A stretch of 64,000 nucleotides of DNA from Terriglobales bacterium (lineage in GTDB: Bacteria > Acidobacteriota > Terriglobia > Terriglobales > Acidobacteriaceae). Every line of letters begins with the position of its first letter. The stretch's first letter is position 1. Location of the stretch: positions 310,001 to 374,000 of the forward strand of contig JAOAPE010000011.1 of assembly GCA_025462725.1 (NCBI GenBank), read 5' to 3'. The translations under genes were made by a program, and so were the position numbers. Positions 1 through 7,844 of this stretch are shown one piece after another. Under the pieces are notes generated by a model. The model saw nothing but the letters and a program-made list of their open reading frames with translations. It did no database searches and was not told the DNA's origin.

Positions 1-1719
1 TCGCGAACCTCAGCAACGGACAGAAATAGAAAGGGCGCATTCGCCGCACCTGGTAGGTACATCTGGCTCGTATGCCTGGGTGCCATAGCCTACTTCGGAC
101 CCAACATGATCGGCGCCATGGATTGGAACCAACTTCTTCAAAAGCTGTTCACCATCCTGCTCTGGGTCGCCGTGTTCATACTCTTCTACCGAAACATCGA
201 CAAAGCCCGAGGGCGCACGGACCCGAACTCCCGCTTCGCTCTGATTACCGCTGCTGTTTTAGCGTTAGTCACGATTGCCGGATACGTCGCATTCAACGCA
301 CCCGGCTCGCCGCTTCCAGGCTTGCAGATCGCCGGCAGTTCGGACTTGGAAAATGTGATCGAGCAGTATGCCGGACGCGACCTCTCTTACAAGGTTGCGC
401 GCGACATCCTCACGCCTTCGATGTATGACAGTTCCTATCAGGCCTTCTATACGTTCTTGCAACAGAACAGCGAGTTGCCGGAATCCGTTCATGCTGATTC
501 CGTGGACATCAAACTTGTTGACGAGCTGAAGCCGAGTCCGATCAAGAAGAAGCCAAACCTCTTCGTGTTCGTGATCGACAGCCTGCGGCGCGACTACGTT
601 TCCTCTTACAACAAGTCAGTCACGTTTACTCCGAACCTCGAGGCCTTCGGGCGCGAGAGTGTCGTGATGGAAAACGCTTTTACCAGATACAGCGGCACGG
701 TCCTGTCGGAGCCTGCGATCTGGACCGGGACGCTGCAACTGCATAAGCAATACATCACTCCGTTCGCGCCGATGAATTCGTTGCAGAAACTCATGGACAT
801 GGATGGCTACGATCAGTGGGTGAGCATGGATCCCGTGGTGCAGATCATCATGCGTGAAGACCCGGCGATCATCCGGAACGAGTTGGACAAGCAAACTGGC
901 CGCTGGGTGAATCTTGATCTTAGCGGGACGGCAAGAGAGATCGAGTCGCGACTGGAACATCGCGCAGCTGACGCAAAGCCGGTTTTCGTTTACACCCAAT
1001 CGCAAAACTTGCATCCAGTGCGATTGATGCGAACACGCATGGGCGCAACGAAGGTTGTATACAAGAAGTCGTATCCGGGATTCGATCCGCTCTACGCATC
1101 GGAGTTGGAGCGCATCGATCAGGGCTTCGGCGAATTCATCCAGTTCCTGAAATCGCACGACCTATATGACAACAGCATCGTGGTGGTCACCTCTGATCAC
1201 GGCGATTCGCTTGGGGAATTCGGCCGTTGGGGACACGTGCAAAACATGTTCCCGGAGGTCATCCGCATTCCGCTCATGATCCATCTGCCTTCGGCGATGC
1301 AGCAGAATCTGTACACCGACCCGAAAGCCATTTCATTCTCAATGGACGTGACGCCCAGCCTCTACTACCTGCTCGGACACAAGCCCATCGCGAACGATGA
1401 GTTGTTTGGTCGGCCGCTGTTCACGGAGACAAAGCAGGAGCACGATTCGTATTTGCGCGATTCTTATTTGCTGGTTTCGAGTTACGGGGCGGTTTATGCA
1501 ACGCTGCGCGACCACGGGCAATCTTTGTTCATCGTGGATGCCGTTGCGTATAAGAATTATTTCTATGATCTCAGCCGAGATCCGCGAACAATGCACAGTC
1601 GGCTCACGAGGGAAGTGCTAGCGGATAATGAAGCGTTCATCCGACACAGCATTAACGCCATTAACAAGTTCTACAACGTGCGTAGCAGTGAACCAGTCGC
1701 TACGGCGCAAAAGAACTAA
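1..1719 (+). CDS. Membrane sulfatase / phosphoethanolamine-transferase-like protein (5' partial)
   Basis: The reading frame is open from the first base of the window, so the true start lies upstream and only the C-terminal 572 residues are seen. Three hydrophobic segments come first (around nt 58-100, 140-190 and 235-290), followed by a periplasmic-type alkaline-phosphatase-superfamily domain from about nt 550. Visible metal-site motifs are VIDSLRRDY and SDHGDSLGEFGRWGH. The segment RYSGTVLSEPAIWTG sits where the nucleophile is expected and has Thr/Ser rather than the Cys-x-Pro-Ser-Arg of true arylsulfatases, which fits LtaS/OpgB/EptA-like transferases better. The donor and acceptor cannot be told. 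It ends 3 bp before the convergent EamA gene's stop. Confidence 0.85.
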   Translation, partial: SRTSATDRNRKGAFAAPGRYIWLVCLGAIAYFGPNMIGAMDWNQLLQKLFTILLWVAVFILFYRNIDKARGRTDPNSRFALITAAVLALVTIAGYVAFNAPGSPLPGLQIAGSSDLENVIEQYAGRDLSYKVARDILTPSMYDSSYQAFYTFLQQNSELPESVHADSVDIKLVDELKPSPIKKKPNLFVFVIDSLRRDYVSSYNKSVTFTPNLEAFGRESVVMENAFTRYSGTVLSEPAIWTGTLQLHKQYITPFAPMNSLQKLMDMDGYDQWVSMDPVVQIIMREDPAIIRNELDKQTGRWVNLDLSGTAREIESRLEHRAADAKPVFVYTQSQNLHPVRLMRTRMGATKVVYKKSYPGFDPLYASELERIDQGFGEFIQFLKSHDLYDNSIVVVTSDHGDSLGEFGRWGHVQNMFPEVIRIPLMIHLPSAMQQNLYTDPKAISFSMDVTPSLYYLLGHKPIANDELFGRPLFTETKQEHDSYLRDSYLLVSSYGAVYATLRDHGQSLFIVDAVAYKNYFYDLSRDPRTMHSRLTREVLADNEAFIRHSINAINKFYNVRSSEPVATAQKN

Positions 1720-1722
1720 TCA

Positions 1723-2694
1723 TCAATCATCCGCACCAGCTTCACAGGCTGCCAACTCTGGTTTCTTCATTTCCGGCTGAGAAGCCTCCCCTGCTTTTAC
1801 CTTCGAGGTGGTGACCAGGATCACTCCGGCGATGATCACGGCTGAGCCAGCAAGAATGTATCCGTCCAATTTCTCATGCAGGACCACGACGCCGAGTATC
1901 ACGGCGACGATAGGATTGACATACGCGTACGTCGCTACCTTCGCAGTGGGCACGTGATCCAGCAACCATATATATGCTGTAAATCCGAGCAGTGAGCCGC
2001 CGGTGATCAGGTATCCAACGGCCCAGAGCGCGCTGGGAGTCCATGTCCCCTGATGCAGGTCGCCGAGCATAATTGCTAGTAGCAGATTGAAAGTTCCGGC
2101 GATGGTCATCTCCCATCCCGTCGCGGCGAATGGCCCGATGCTGACTTTCGTACGCCGGGAGAGAATCGAGCCGAGAGTCCAACTGAGCGAAGCAAGAATG
2201 AGCGCGATCGTCGCCATCAACTGCTTGCGCCCGAGCGCATCGGTCGCCATGAGCTTCGGCCACATCAGGATGATCAACCCTGCGCTGCCGAATGCGAGAC
2301 CAATCAATCCGCGGCGCGAGAGACGGTCACTTTTCAGAATCCATGCTTCCACGATCGCGACCCAAATCGGAGTGACTGCAAGGATCAGCGCTGCCAGTCC
2401 GCTCGGGACGCTGATCTCCGCCCATCCCACTACGACATTGCCGCCACTGAGCAGCAGAATGCCGATAGCGCCGAGCAGAAGGAAATCGCGACGGGTGATT
2501 GCGATCTTCTTACCCATTACCGCGCAGATAGCGAGCATGATCGGCCCTGCAGCGAGGAAACGGGTAGTTCCCATGATGGTGGGCGGAACGTGCGAAACCA
2601 GTACACGGATGGCGAGAAAGGTAGAGCCCCAAAGAACGTACACCATCGCAAAAGCGATGATGACATTCAACCGTTGTTTACGATCCGCTGGCAT
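1723..2694 (-). CDS. EamA/DMT-family transporter
   Basis: About ten hydrophobic segments and two EamA repeats mark this as a drug/metabolite transporter of the inner membrane, probably an exporter of a small metabolite or amino acid. The first segment contains MVYVLWGSTFLAIRVL, the classical N-terminal EamA signature. I start it at 2694 (MPADRKQRLN, 323 residues) because that gives the usual family length; the frame stays open up to 2850 but the extra 52 residues (MVSTASCGAQ...) have no family match I recognise. The upstream purine stretch GAAGAAAAA could be a weak Shine-Dalgarno. The tail is charged and probably cytoplasmic. The substrate is unknown. Confidence 0.9.
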   Translation of the reverse strand: MPADRKQRLNVIIAFAMVYVLWGSTFLAIRVLVSHVPPTIMGTTRFLAAGPIMLAICAVMGKKIAITRRDFLLLGAIGILLLSGGNVVVGWAEISVPSGLAALILAVTPIWVAIVEAWILKSDRLSRRGLIGLAFGSAGLIILMWPKLMATDALGRKQLMATIALILASLSWTLGSILSRRTKVSIGPFAATGWEMTIAGTFNLLLAIMLGDLHQGTWTPSALWAVGYLITGGSLLGFTAYIWLLDHVPTAKVATYAYVNPIVAVILGVVVLHEKLDGYILAGSAVIIAGVILVTTSKVKAGEASQPEMKKPELAACEAGADD

Positions 2695-2888
2695 GATGAT
2701 TTTTTCTTCGATCGACGAACTACTTACCACCTTACCATCAGACTCAAATCGCGCCAGGAAAGCTTCAGTAAAAATTTGAATAGCAGCGATAAAGAAAATG
2801 ATAGTGACACGATTCTGAAATTGCGCTCCGCAACTTGCGGTCGAAACCACCCGATTTGCAGGGGGTTACGCCTACACGCATTCAGGTC

Positions 2889-2894
2889 TATAAT
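2889..2894 (+). promoter_or_regulatory. Perfect -10 hexamer for the aminotransferase gene
   Basis: TATAAT at 2889-2894 lies in the otherwise gene-free stretch 2695-3154. The -35 side is poor (TTACGC at 2866-2871, 17-bp spacing). Transcription from here would give a 5' leader of roughly 250 nt in front of the start at 3155. Read from sequence only. Confidence 0.5.
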
Positions 2895-2944
2895 GGGCTA
2901 AGTAGATGAAGACCCGCCGCTCCAATTCGATGGTCCGCTATCCT

Positions 2945-3129
2945 GGGCACAAGCCTGAGTGTTGGCTGGACTCACTCGTTTGCCCGCGGCGTCATCTCGC
3001 TGTGTTGCCTTCGCAGGTTCGTCCGAACCTTTTCGCCGGAGACTAATCTCCGCCACTCCTCGCAGATGCAAGTAGCCTTCGAATCGATTTCGAAGGCGTT
3101 GTCTCTTTTTCCGCGCGAATTTTCGCGCG
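2945..3129 (+). promoter_or_regulatory. Hairpin-rich 5' leader of the aminotransferase gene
   Basis: Five inverted repeats follow one another in this gene-free stretch. A nested stem pairs GGGCA 2945-2949 with TGCCC 2981-2985 and TGAGT 2956-2960 with ACTCA 2970-2974. Then come AGGTTCG/CGAACCT (3015-3030, followed by TTT), CGGAGA/TCTCCG (3037-3052, 4-nt loop), GCCTTCGAA/TTCGAAGGC (3075-3097, 5-nt loop, followed by a T-rich run) and CGCGCGAA/TTCGCGCG (3112-3129, 2-nt loop). The last one ends 25 nt before the start codon. Two stems followed by T runs could act as attenuators. No known riboswitch class was recognised. Confidence 0.55.
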
Positions 3130-3154
3130 CACATCCCTACGTGAGGAAAACATT

Positions 3155-4549
3155 ATGGCAACTGACACTCTAGTTCGCACTGGCGGTCCGAATATCAAGA
3201 CTGCACTGCCCGGTCCCAATGCAAAGAAGGCCATCGAAGCTGACAATAAGTGGATCTCGCCCAGCTACACGCGTTCCTATCCGCTGGTGGCAAAGCGCGG
3301 ACGCGGCGCCCTTGTTGAAGACGTTGATGGAAACACGTTCCTGGATTTCGCCGCAGGCATCGCCGTGTGCAGCACCGGGCACTGCCATCCTGAAGTCGTC
3401 GCAGCGATCCAAAAACAAGCGGCCGAACTGATTCACATGTCCGGCACGGATTTTTATTATGAGAGCATGGCGCAGCTGGCGGAGCACTTGTCGAAATCCG
3501 CTCCAATGGCCGGGCCGCACAAGGTCTATTACGGCAACTCCGGAACTGAAGCCGTGGAAGCCGCGCTAAAGCTCGCGCGATATCACACCAAGCGTCCTTA
3601 CGTGATCGCGTTCTACAACGCCTTCCACGGACGCACCATGGGGGCGCTCTCATTGACCGCCAGCAAGCCACAGCAGAAGCGCCGATTCATGCCCATGACG
3701 CCGGGCGTGACCCACGTTCCGTATCCACATCCGTTTCGCCGTCCTGAAGGCACTGACGCGAAGCAGTACGCAATCGATTGTGCGCGATTCATCGAAGATA
3801 AAGTCCTAAAGACCATTCTTCCGCCGGAAGAGGTTGCAGCAATTTTCCTGGAGCCGATCCAGGGTGAAGGTGGATACGTCGCCGCACCCACGGAATTCCT
3901 TCAGGAGATCCGCTCCATCTGCGACCGCCACGGAATCCTTCTCGTTGCCGACGAAGTGCAATCCGGCTGCGGACGCACTGGCAAGATGTGGGCCATCCAA
4001 CATTCAGGAGTAGAGCCTGACATCATTACCTCGGCAAAGGGAATTGCCTCCGGCATGCCACTCGGCGTGATGATGTCGAAGGCACACGTTATGGATTGGG
4101 TGCCCGGTTCGCACGCTTCAACCTTTGGCGGAAATCCTGTATGCATTGCCGCCGCATTGGCAACGCTCGACGTGCTCGAGCGAGAAGCAATCAAGAACGC
4201 AGAGGTCGTCGGAAATTACCTTCTTGAACGCATGAAAACTTGGGTCAACAAGTATGAGATCGTCGGCGAAGTCCGCGGACGAGGCTTGATGATCGGCGTT
4301 GAGATCGTGAAGGACAAAAAATCCAAAGCTCTCGCGGGCAAGGAACGCGACCGCATCGTCGATCAACTCACGTTTGAACGCGGTGTGCTGTTCCTCGGCT
4401 GCGGCGAGACCACCGTCCGGCTCTCTCCACCGCTGATCATCAACAAAGAGCAAGCGGACATCGCGATGGATGCGCTTGAGGAATCGATCAGCATCGTGAA
4501 CAAGGAAGTCTCAACGGCGAGCGGCCCGGGAATGCAAATGGGAGCTTAA
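3155..4549 (+). CDS. Class III PLP-dependent aminotransferase (GabT/ArgD-like)
   Basis: 464 residues. PLP fold-type I enzyme that moves an amino group from an omega-amino acid to 2-oxoglutarate. Visible marks are GNSGTEAVEAALKLAR (phosphate binding), FHGRTMGALSLT, EPIQGEGGY, VADEVQSGCGRTGK (Asp that holds the pyridine N) and SAKGIASGMPLG with the Schiff-base lysine. The overall pattern is closest to 4-aminobutyrate or acetylornithine-family aminotransferases; I cannot fix the substrate. The N-terminus has about 25 extra residues. A GAGG motif stands before the ATG. It is followed after 1 bp by a flavin split-barrel gene, which suggests co-translation, and it is preceded by an unusual structured leader. 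Confidence 0.93.
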   Translation: MATDTLVRTGGPNIKTALPGPNAKKAIEADNKWISPSYTRSYPLVAKRGRGALVEDVDGNTFLDFAAGIAVCSTGHCHPEVVAAIQKQAAELIHMSGTDFYYESMAQLAEHLSKSAPMAGPHKVYYGNSGTEAVEAALKLARYHTKRPYVIAFYNAFHGRTMGALSLTASKPQQKRRFMPMTPGVTHVPYPHPFRRPEGTDAKQYAIDCARFIEDKVLKTILPPEEVAAIFLEPIQGEGGYVAAPTEFLQEIRSICDRHGILLVADEVQSGCGRTGKMWAIQHSGVEPDIITSAKGIASGMPLGVMMSKAHVMDWVPGSHASTFGGNPVCIAAALATLDVLEREAIKNAEVVGNYLLERMKTWVNKYEIVGEVRGRGLMIGVEIVKDKKSKALAGKERDRIVDQLTFERGVLFLGCGETTVRLSPPLIINKEQADIAMDALEESISIVNKEVSTASGPGMQMGA

Positions 4550-4550
4550 C

Positions 4551-5210
4551 GTGGCCGACGCATCCAAGTTGGCCATCACTGACCGCACTCGCGTGCGCCG
4601 CATGCCTGAACGCGGCGCATACGATCGCGAAGTCATCAATGCCATTCTCGATGAAGCATTCATCTGCCACGCAGGCTTTGTTACCGACGCAGGCCCCGTA
4701 GTCATTCCAACCGGCTACGGGCGCGTCGATGACAAGCTGTTCATTCACGGCTCGGCTGCAAGCGGAATGTTGCGTTCGCTGCAGCAGGGCATTGATGTGT
4801 GCGTAACAGTGACGATCCTGGATGGGTTGGTGCTGGCACGCTCAGCGTTCCATCATTCGATGAATTACCGCTCGGTCGTTGTGTTCGGGAAAGCGACGTT
4901 GGTGGAAGATGTTGAGGAGAAGACAACAGCACTGCATGCTATATCGGACCACATCATTCGCGGACGGTGGCAAGAGGTTCGCCCGCCGACGGCGCAAGAA
5001 TTGAAAGCGACAACGGTGCTCTCAATTCCGCTCTACGAAGCTTCCGCAAAGATTCGCACAGGTCCGCCGAAGGACGATGCGTCTGATTACGACTTGCCGA
5101 TCTGGGCGGGCGTGCTTCCGATAAATTCACACTACGGCGAACCGCTATCCGATCCGAAGCTAGAAGACGGCATCTCTGTTTCCGATTCAGTACGAAGTGC
5201 CAAGCGATAA
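4551..5210 (+). CDS. Pyridoxamine 5'-phosphate oxidase family (FMN split-barrel) protein
   Basis: 219 residues with a GTG start 1 bp after the aminotransferase stop, so translational coupling is likely. The fold signature is that of NimA/Pyridox_ox_2 proteins: FICHAGFVTDAGPVVIPTGY, a KLFIHGSAASGMLR strand-helix and YRSVVVFGKA. Members bind FMN or F420 and reduce small molecules; true PdxH activity is not implied. Being paired with a PLP enzyme makes a link to PLP-type chemistry tempting, but that is inference. Confidence 0.88.
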   Translation: MADASKLAITDRTRVRRMPERGAYDREVINAILDEAFICHAGFVTDAGPVVIPTGYGRVDDKLFIHGSAASGMLRSLQQGIDVCVTVTILDGLVLARSAFHHSMNYRSVVVFGKATLVEDVEEKTTALHAISDHIIRGRWQEVRPPTAQELKATTVLSIPLYEASAKIRTGPPKDDASDYDLPIWAGVLPINSHYGEPLSDPKLEDGISVSDSVRSAKR

Positions 5211-5253
5211 TTTACTTGGACGCAGAACTTGCTGCGCGTACGATTCACAAACC

Positions 5254-5706
5254 ATGTCCGGACGCGTCACGCAATCCATTCTTCGCACTCTCGATTCCGC
5301 GGCGAAGTTCTTGAGTACGCCGGAAGACGACCGCCCCGAGCATCTGAAGACCGGCACTCGCGGGGAAGAAGAAGCATATTTCCATCTCCGCAAGTTGGGA
5401 TATGTGATGGTGGCGCGGAATTATCGTTCACCAAAACACCGTGGCGAGATCGACTTGATCGGGTGGGACAAAGATGTCCTCTGCTTCATCGAAGTGAAGA
5501 CGCGCACATCGCGCGCCGTAGCTCCGGCGGAAGCTGCGGTGGATTTCGACAAGCGCAGTGACTTGCGCAGAGTGGCCCGCGAATATCTCTTGCGGGCAGA
5601 AGCCGGAACGCCGCATCGCTACGATGTAGTCAGCATTTATTACGAAGCCGGAAAGGGCCCTGCGCCGGACATCACTCTCTTCAAGAATGCGTTTTCAGTG
5701 AAGTAG
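5254..5706 (+). CDS. yraN: UPF0102 family protein YraN (endonuclease-fold)
   Basis: 150 residues from the ATG at 5254. Carries the YraN core: RGEEEAYFHLRKLGYVMVARNYR, then HRGEIDLIGWD and CFIEVKTR, the E-D-ExK pattern of the restriction-endonuclease fold. The family is widespread and of uncertain function, thought to act on DNA or RNA. An alternative GTG start at 5197 overlaps the previous stop codon and would add 19 residues rich in Arg and Cys; I prefer 5254 because family members start close to the RGE motif. Confidence 0.88.
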   Translation: MSGRVTQSILRTLDSAAKFLSTPEDDRPEHLKTGTRGEEEAYFHLRKLGYVMVARNYRSPKHRGEIDLIGWDKDVLCFIEVKTRTSRAVAPAEAAVDFDKRSDLRRVAREYLLRAEAGTPHRYDVVSIYYEAGKGPAPDITLFKNAFSVK

Positions 5707-5747
5707 AATAGCCAGTTCCGCATTCATAAAACAAATAGAGGAATTCA

Positions 5748-6758
5748 TTGCCTGATCTTAGAAGAGACCCCGTCACGGGACGCTGGGTCATTATTTCCAC
5801 GGAACGCGTTCGCAGGCCGCATGATTTCATCCGCGAGCCGGTGCGCATCAAAGGTGGTCCTTGTCCATTTTGCCCGGGGAACGAAAGCAAGACTCCGCCG
5901 GAGATCCTCGCGTATCGCCCTGAAGCGAACGGCAATGGACACAACGGCCCGGGATGGAATGTGCGCGTTGTTCCCAATCGCTATCCCGCGCTGGAAATCG
6001 AAGGCGAACTCGACCGTCACGCCGAGGGAATCTATGACCGCATGAATGGCACCGGCGCGCATGAGGTGATCATCGAATCGCCGACGCACGGTGATACGTA
6101 TGCCACCATGTCAGAGCGGCAGATCGAAGATTCGCTTTTCGCTTTTCGCGACCGCATCACCGATCTCCGCAAAGATTCCCGCCTGAAATATGTACTCATC
6201 TTCAAGAACCATGGCGAGACCGCCGGAGCAACGCTGGAGCATCCACACAGCCAGCTGATCGCGTTGCCGATTGTTCCACGGCAAGTGGTTGAAGAACTAA
6301 AAGGCGCGCGCGATTATCACCAGCTAAAAGACCGTTGCATCTACTGCGACATCATTCACCAGGAGACACGCTCCAATGTCCGCATCGTGTTGGAGAACGA
6401 CAGTTTCCTAGTTGTTGCGCCTTATGCGCCGCGATTCCCGTTCGAGACGTGGATTTTGCCCAAGCGGCATGATTCGGCGTTCGAGAATTCTCCGGCAGAT
6501 CTTTTCGGCGGACTCGCACGCGCCATCAAGACGCTCGCCGCGAAGCTCGACGCCGTGCTTGATTTCCCCGCATTCAATATGGTCATCCATTCGGCGCCGG
6601 TGCACGACCATCCGACGGAGCACTATCACTGGCACGTGGAGTTCATGCCTCGCCTGACAAAAGTGGCGGGATTTGAGTGGGGAACCGGGTTCTATATCAA
6701 TCCCACATCGCCGGAAGAGGCAGCGAAGTTTTTGAGGGATGCGAAGGTGAAGGGGTAA
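5748..6758 (+). CDS. galT: Galactose-1-phosphate uridylyltransferase
   Basis: 336 residues with a TTG start preceded by an AGAGGAA ribosome-binding site. Transfers UMP between UDP-glucose and galactose-1-phosphate in the Leloir pathway. Marks are MPDLRRDPVTGRWVIIS at the start, CPFCPGNE (zinc), LEHPHSQLIALP, a second CxxC (CIYCDI) and HYHWHVEFMPRL near the end. The nucleophilic His motif of the GalT/HIT fold appears as HPHSQ. No galK or galE lies next to it, so it may serve sugar-nucleotide exchange in general. Confidence 0.93.
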   Translation: MPDLRRDPVTGRWVIISTERVRRPHDFIREPVRIKGGPCPFCPGNESKTPPEILAYRPEANGNGHNGPGWNVRVVPNRYPALEIEGELDRHAEGIYDRMNGTGAHEVIIESPTHGDTYATMSERQIEDSLFAFRDRITDLRKDSRLKYVLIFKNHGETAGATLEHPHSQLIALPIVPRQVVEELKGARDYHQLKDRCIYCDIIHQETRSNVRIVLENDSFLVVAPYAPRFPFETWILPKRHDSAFENSPADLFGGLARAIKTLAAKLDAVLDFPAFNMVIHSAPVHDHPTEHYHWHVEFMPRLTKVAGFEWGTGFYINPTSPEEAAKFLRDAKVKG

Positions 6759-6759
6759 C

Positions 6760-7077
6760 TTGGACGATTCTCTAAAAGCTAGTGTTCTGGAACGGCTAAA
6801 GCATGCAATCCAGGCTCTTGCGTTGCCTGCAGAACTGCAATTGGCTCTATTTCCAGATTTCGTAGTTAAGACTGACGAGCTAGTGCTCGATTTTGATCTC
6901 TGGAAGCAGTCTGTTTTGGGCGATGAATTTGCGAACGTCCTTACCCATGAGAGTCGCGCATCGCTAAATGCGCTCGATGAGTATCTGTCGAAAGCGCCAA
7001 AAGATTGTTGGACTGATGAGGCCTTGGAAGCGCATGCATTCTGGCAGGTGCCCGGAAATTGGCAACTGCTTGTTTAG
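6760..7077 (+). CDS. Small protein of unknown function
   Basis: 105 residues, TTG start 1 bp after the galT stop with GAAGGGGT just upstream. Acidic, rich in Leu and Trp, no membrane segment, signal or Cys. The middle contains helix-like segments (LERLKHAIQALALP; LNALDEYLSKAP). The tail FWQVPGNWQLL is distinctive. I recognise no family. Its size and acidity recall small immunity-type proteins, but no toxin lies nearby, so this is only a thought. Confidence 0.6.
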   Translation: MDDSLKASVLERLKHAIQALALPAELQLALFPDFVVKTDELVLDFDLWKQSVLGDEFANVLTHESRASLNALDEYLSKAPKDCWTDEALEAHAFWQVPGNWQLLV

Positions 7078-7117
7078 AACTATTCAGGTGGTCAGTCGAA
7101 GCTCCGCCGAGCTACGA

Positions 7118-7148
7118 AGCAGAATTTGCGCGGGCTCGAAATTCTGCT
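7118..7148. terminator. Bidirectional terminator-like hairpin between the galT unit and the isc operon
   Basis: Perfect 10-bp arms AGCAGAATTT (7118-7127) and AAATTCTGCT (7139-7148) with an 11-nt loop. It lies between converging transcription units. No long T run follows on either side, so efficiency is uncertain. Confidence 0.5.
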
Positions 7149-7159
7149 CGTTACGATGT

Positions 7160-7375
7160 TTAGTGCGTGTCCTTGTATTCCTCGTACCACGCCATCTGAA
7201 TCGCTTCCAATTTTGCTTCGTTCGAGCGCTTCGGATCATCATCGAACTCGGGCAGTTCGGTGACATATCGATGCAGGTCAGTGAAGCGTACCGTCAGAGG
7301 ATCGGTTTCAGGAAATTTTTCATTTAGCAGGATCCCGATGTCTTCAATGCTGTCCCACGTTAGTGCTTCCGGCAT
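7160..7375 (-). CDS. iscX: Fe-S assembly protein IscX
   Basis: 71 residues. Small acidic protein that binds IscS and iron and modulates Fe-S assembly. Diagnostic segments are LTWDSIEDIG, VRFTDLHRYVTEL and FDDDPKRSNEAKLEAI, closely following the E. coli YfhJ pattern. It is the last gene of the isc operon, 18 bp after fdx. Confidence 0.93.
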   Translation of the reverse strand: MPEALTWDSIEDIGILLNEKFPETDPLTVRFTDLHRYVTELPEFDDDPKRSNEAKLEAIQMAWYEEYKDTH

Positions 7376-7393
7376 GGTCGAACCTTTCAGTGA

Positions 7394-7825
7394 CTATTCT
7401 TTCTTAGGCGCATGGCCTTCGGAAACGTAATTCCGATTCCACGACGGGATCTCAACCACTACTGTCCCAGGCTTCTCCACCACAGCCATACATCCCAATC
7501 GCGACGCGAGTTGCAGGTCAGCCGCGGTCTCGATGCGGTCTGCTTCGTCGTCATCCATCTCATTGAGCAGTTCCGCGCCCTGTTTCACTACGACATGACA
7601 AGTTGTGCATGCACAGTTTCCGCCGCAAGCGTGGTCAAGGAACACGTTGAAGTTTTCCGCGACGTCGAGGATCGACTGCGGACGCCCATGATGTTCATAC
7701 GGCAACTTGTCTTTTTCGTATTCAACCACGCGGTTCTCCGGAAGGAAGACCACGCGCACCATGTTCTCGGCGAGCGGTTCCGGATTCGCTGGATCGTACT
7801 TCTTCTCTTCTGCTGTCTCTGCCAT
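7394..7825 (-). CDS. fdx: [2Fe-2S] ferredoxin of the ISC system
   Basis: 143 residues. Adrenodoxin-type ferredoxin that supplies electrons for cluster assembly. Cluster ligands are seen in DHACGGNCACTTCHV (C-x5-C-x2-C) and the fourth in ASRLGCMAVV. The N-terminal 25 residues are a charged extension (AETAEEKKYDP...) beyond the family's core length, and the C-terminal tail RNYVSEGHAPKKE is typical. It is placed directly after hscA. Confidence 0.94.
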   Translation of the reverse strand: MAETAEEKKYDPANPEPLAENMVRVVFLPENRVVEYEKDKLPYEHHGRPQSILDVAENFNVFLDHACGGNCACTTCHVVVKQGAELLNEMDDDEADRIETAADLQLASRLGCMAVVEKPGTVVVEIPSWNRNYVSEGHAPKKE

Positions 7826-7844
7826 CTCTTCACCTTCTCAATTT

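Noticed and set aside
2695-2850. Longer N-terminus for the EamA transporter (start at 2850)
   Set aside because: The extra residues have no EamA similarity; starting at 2694 gives normal family length.
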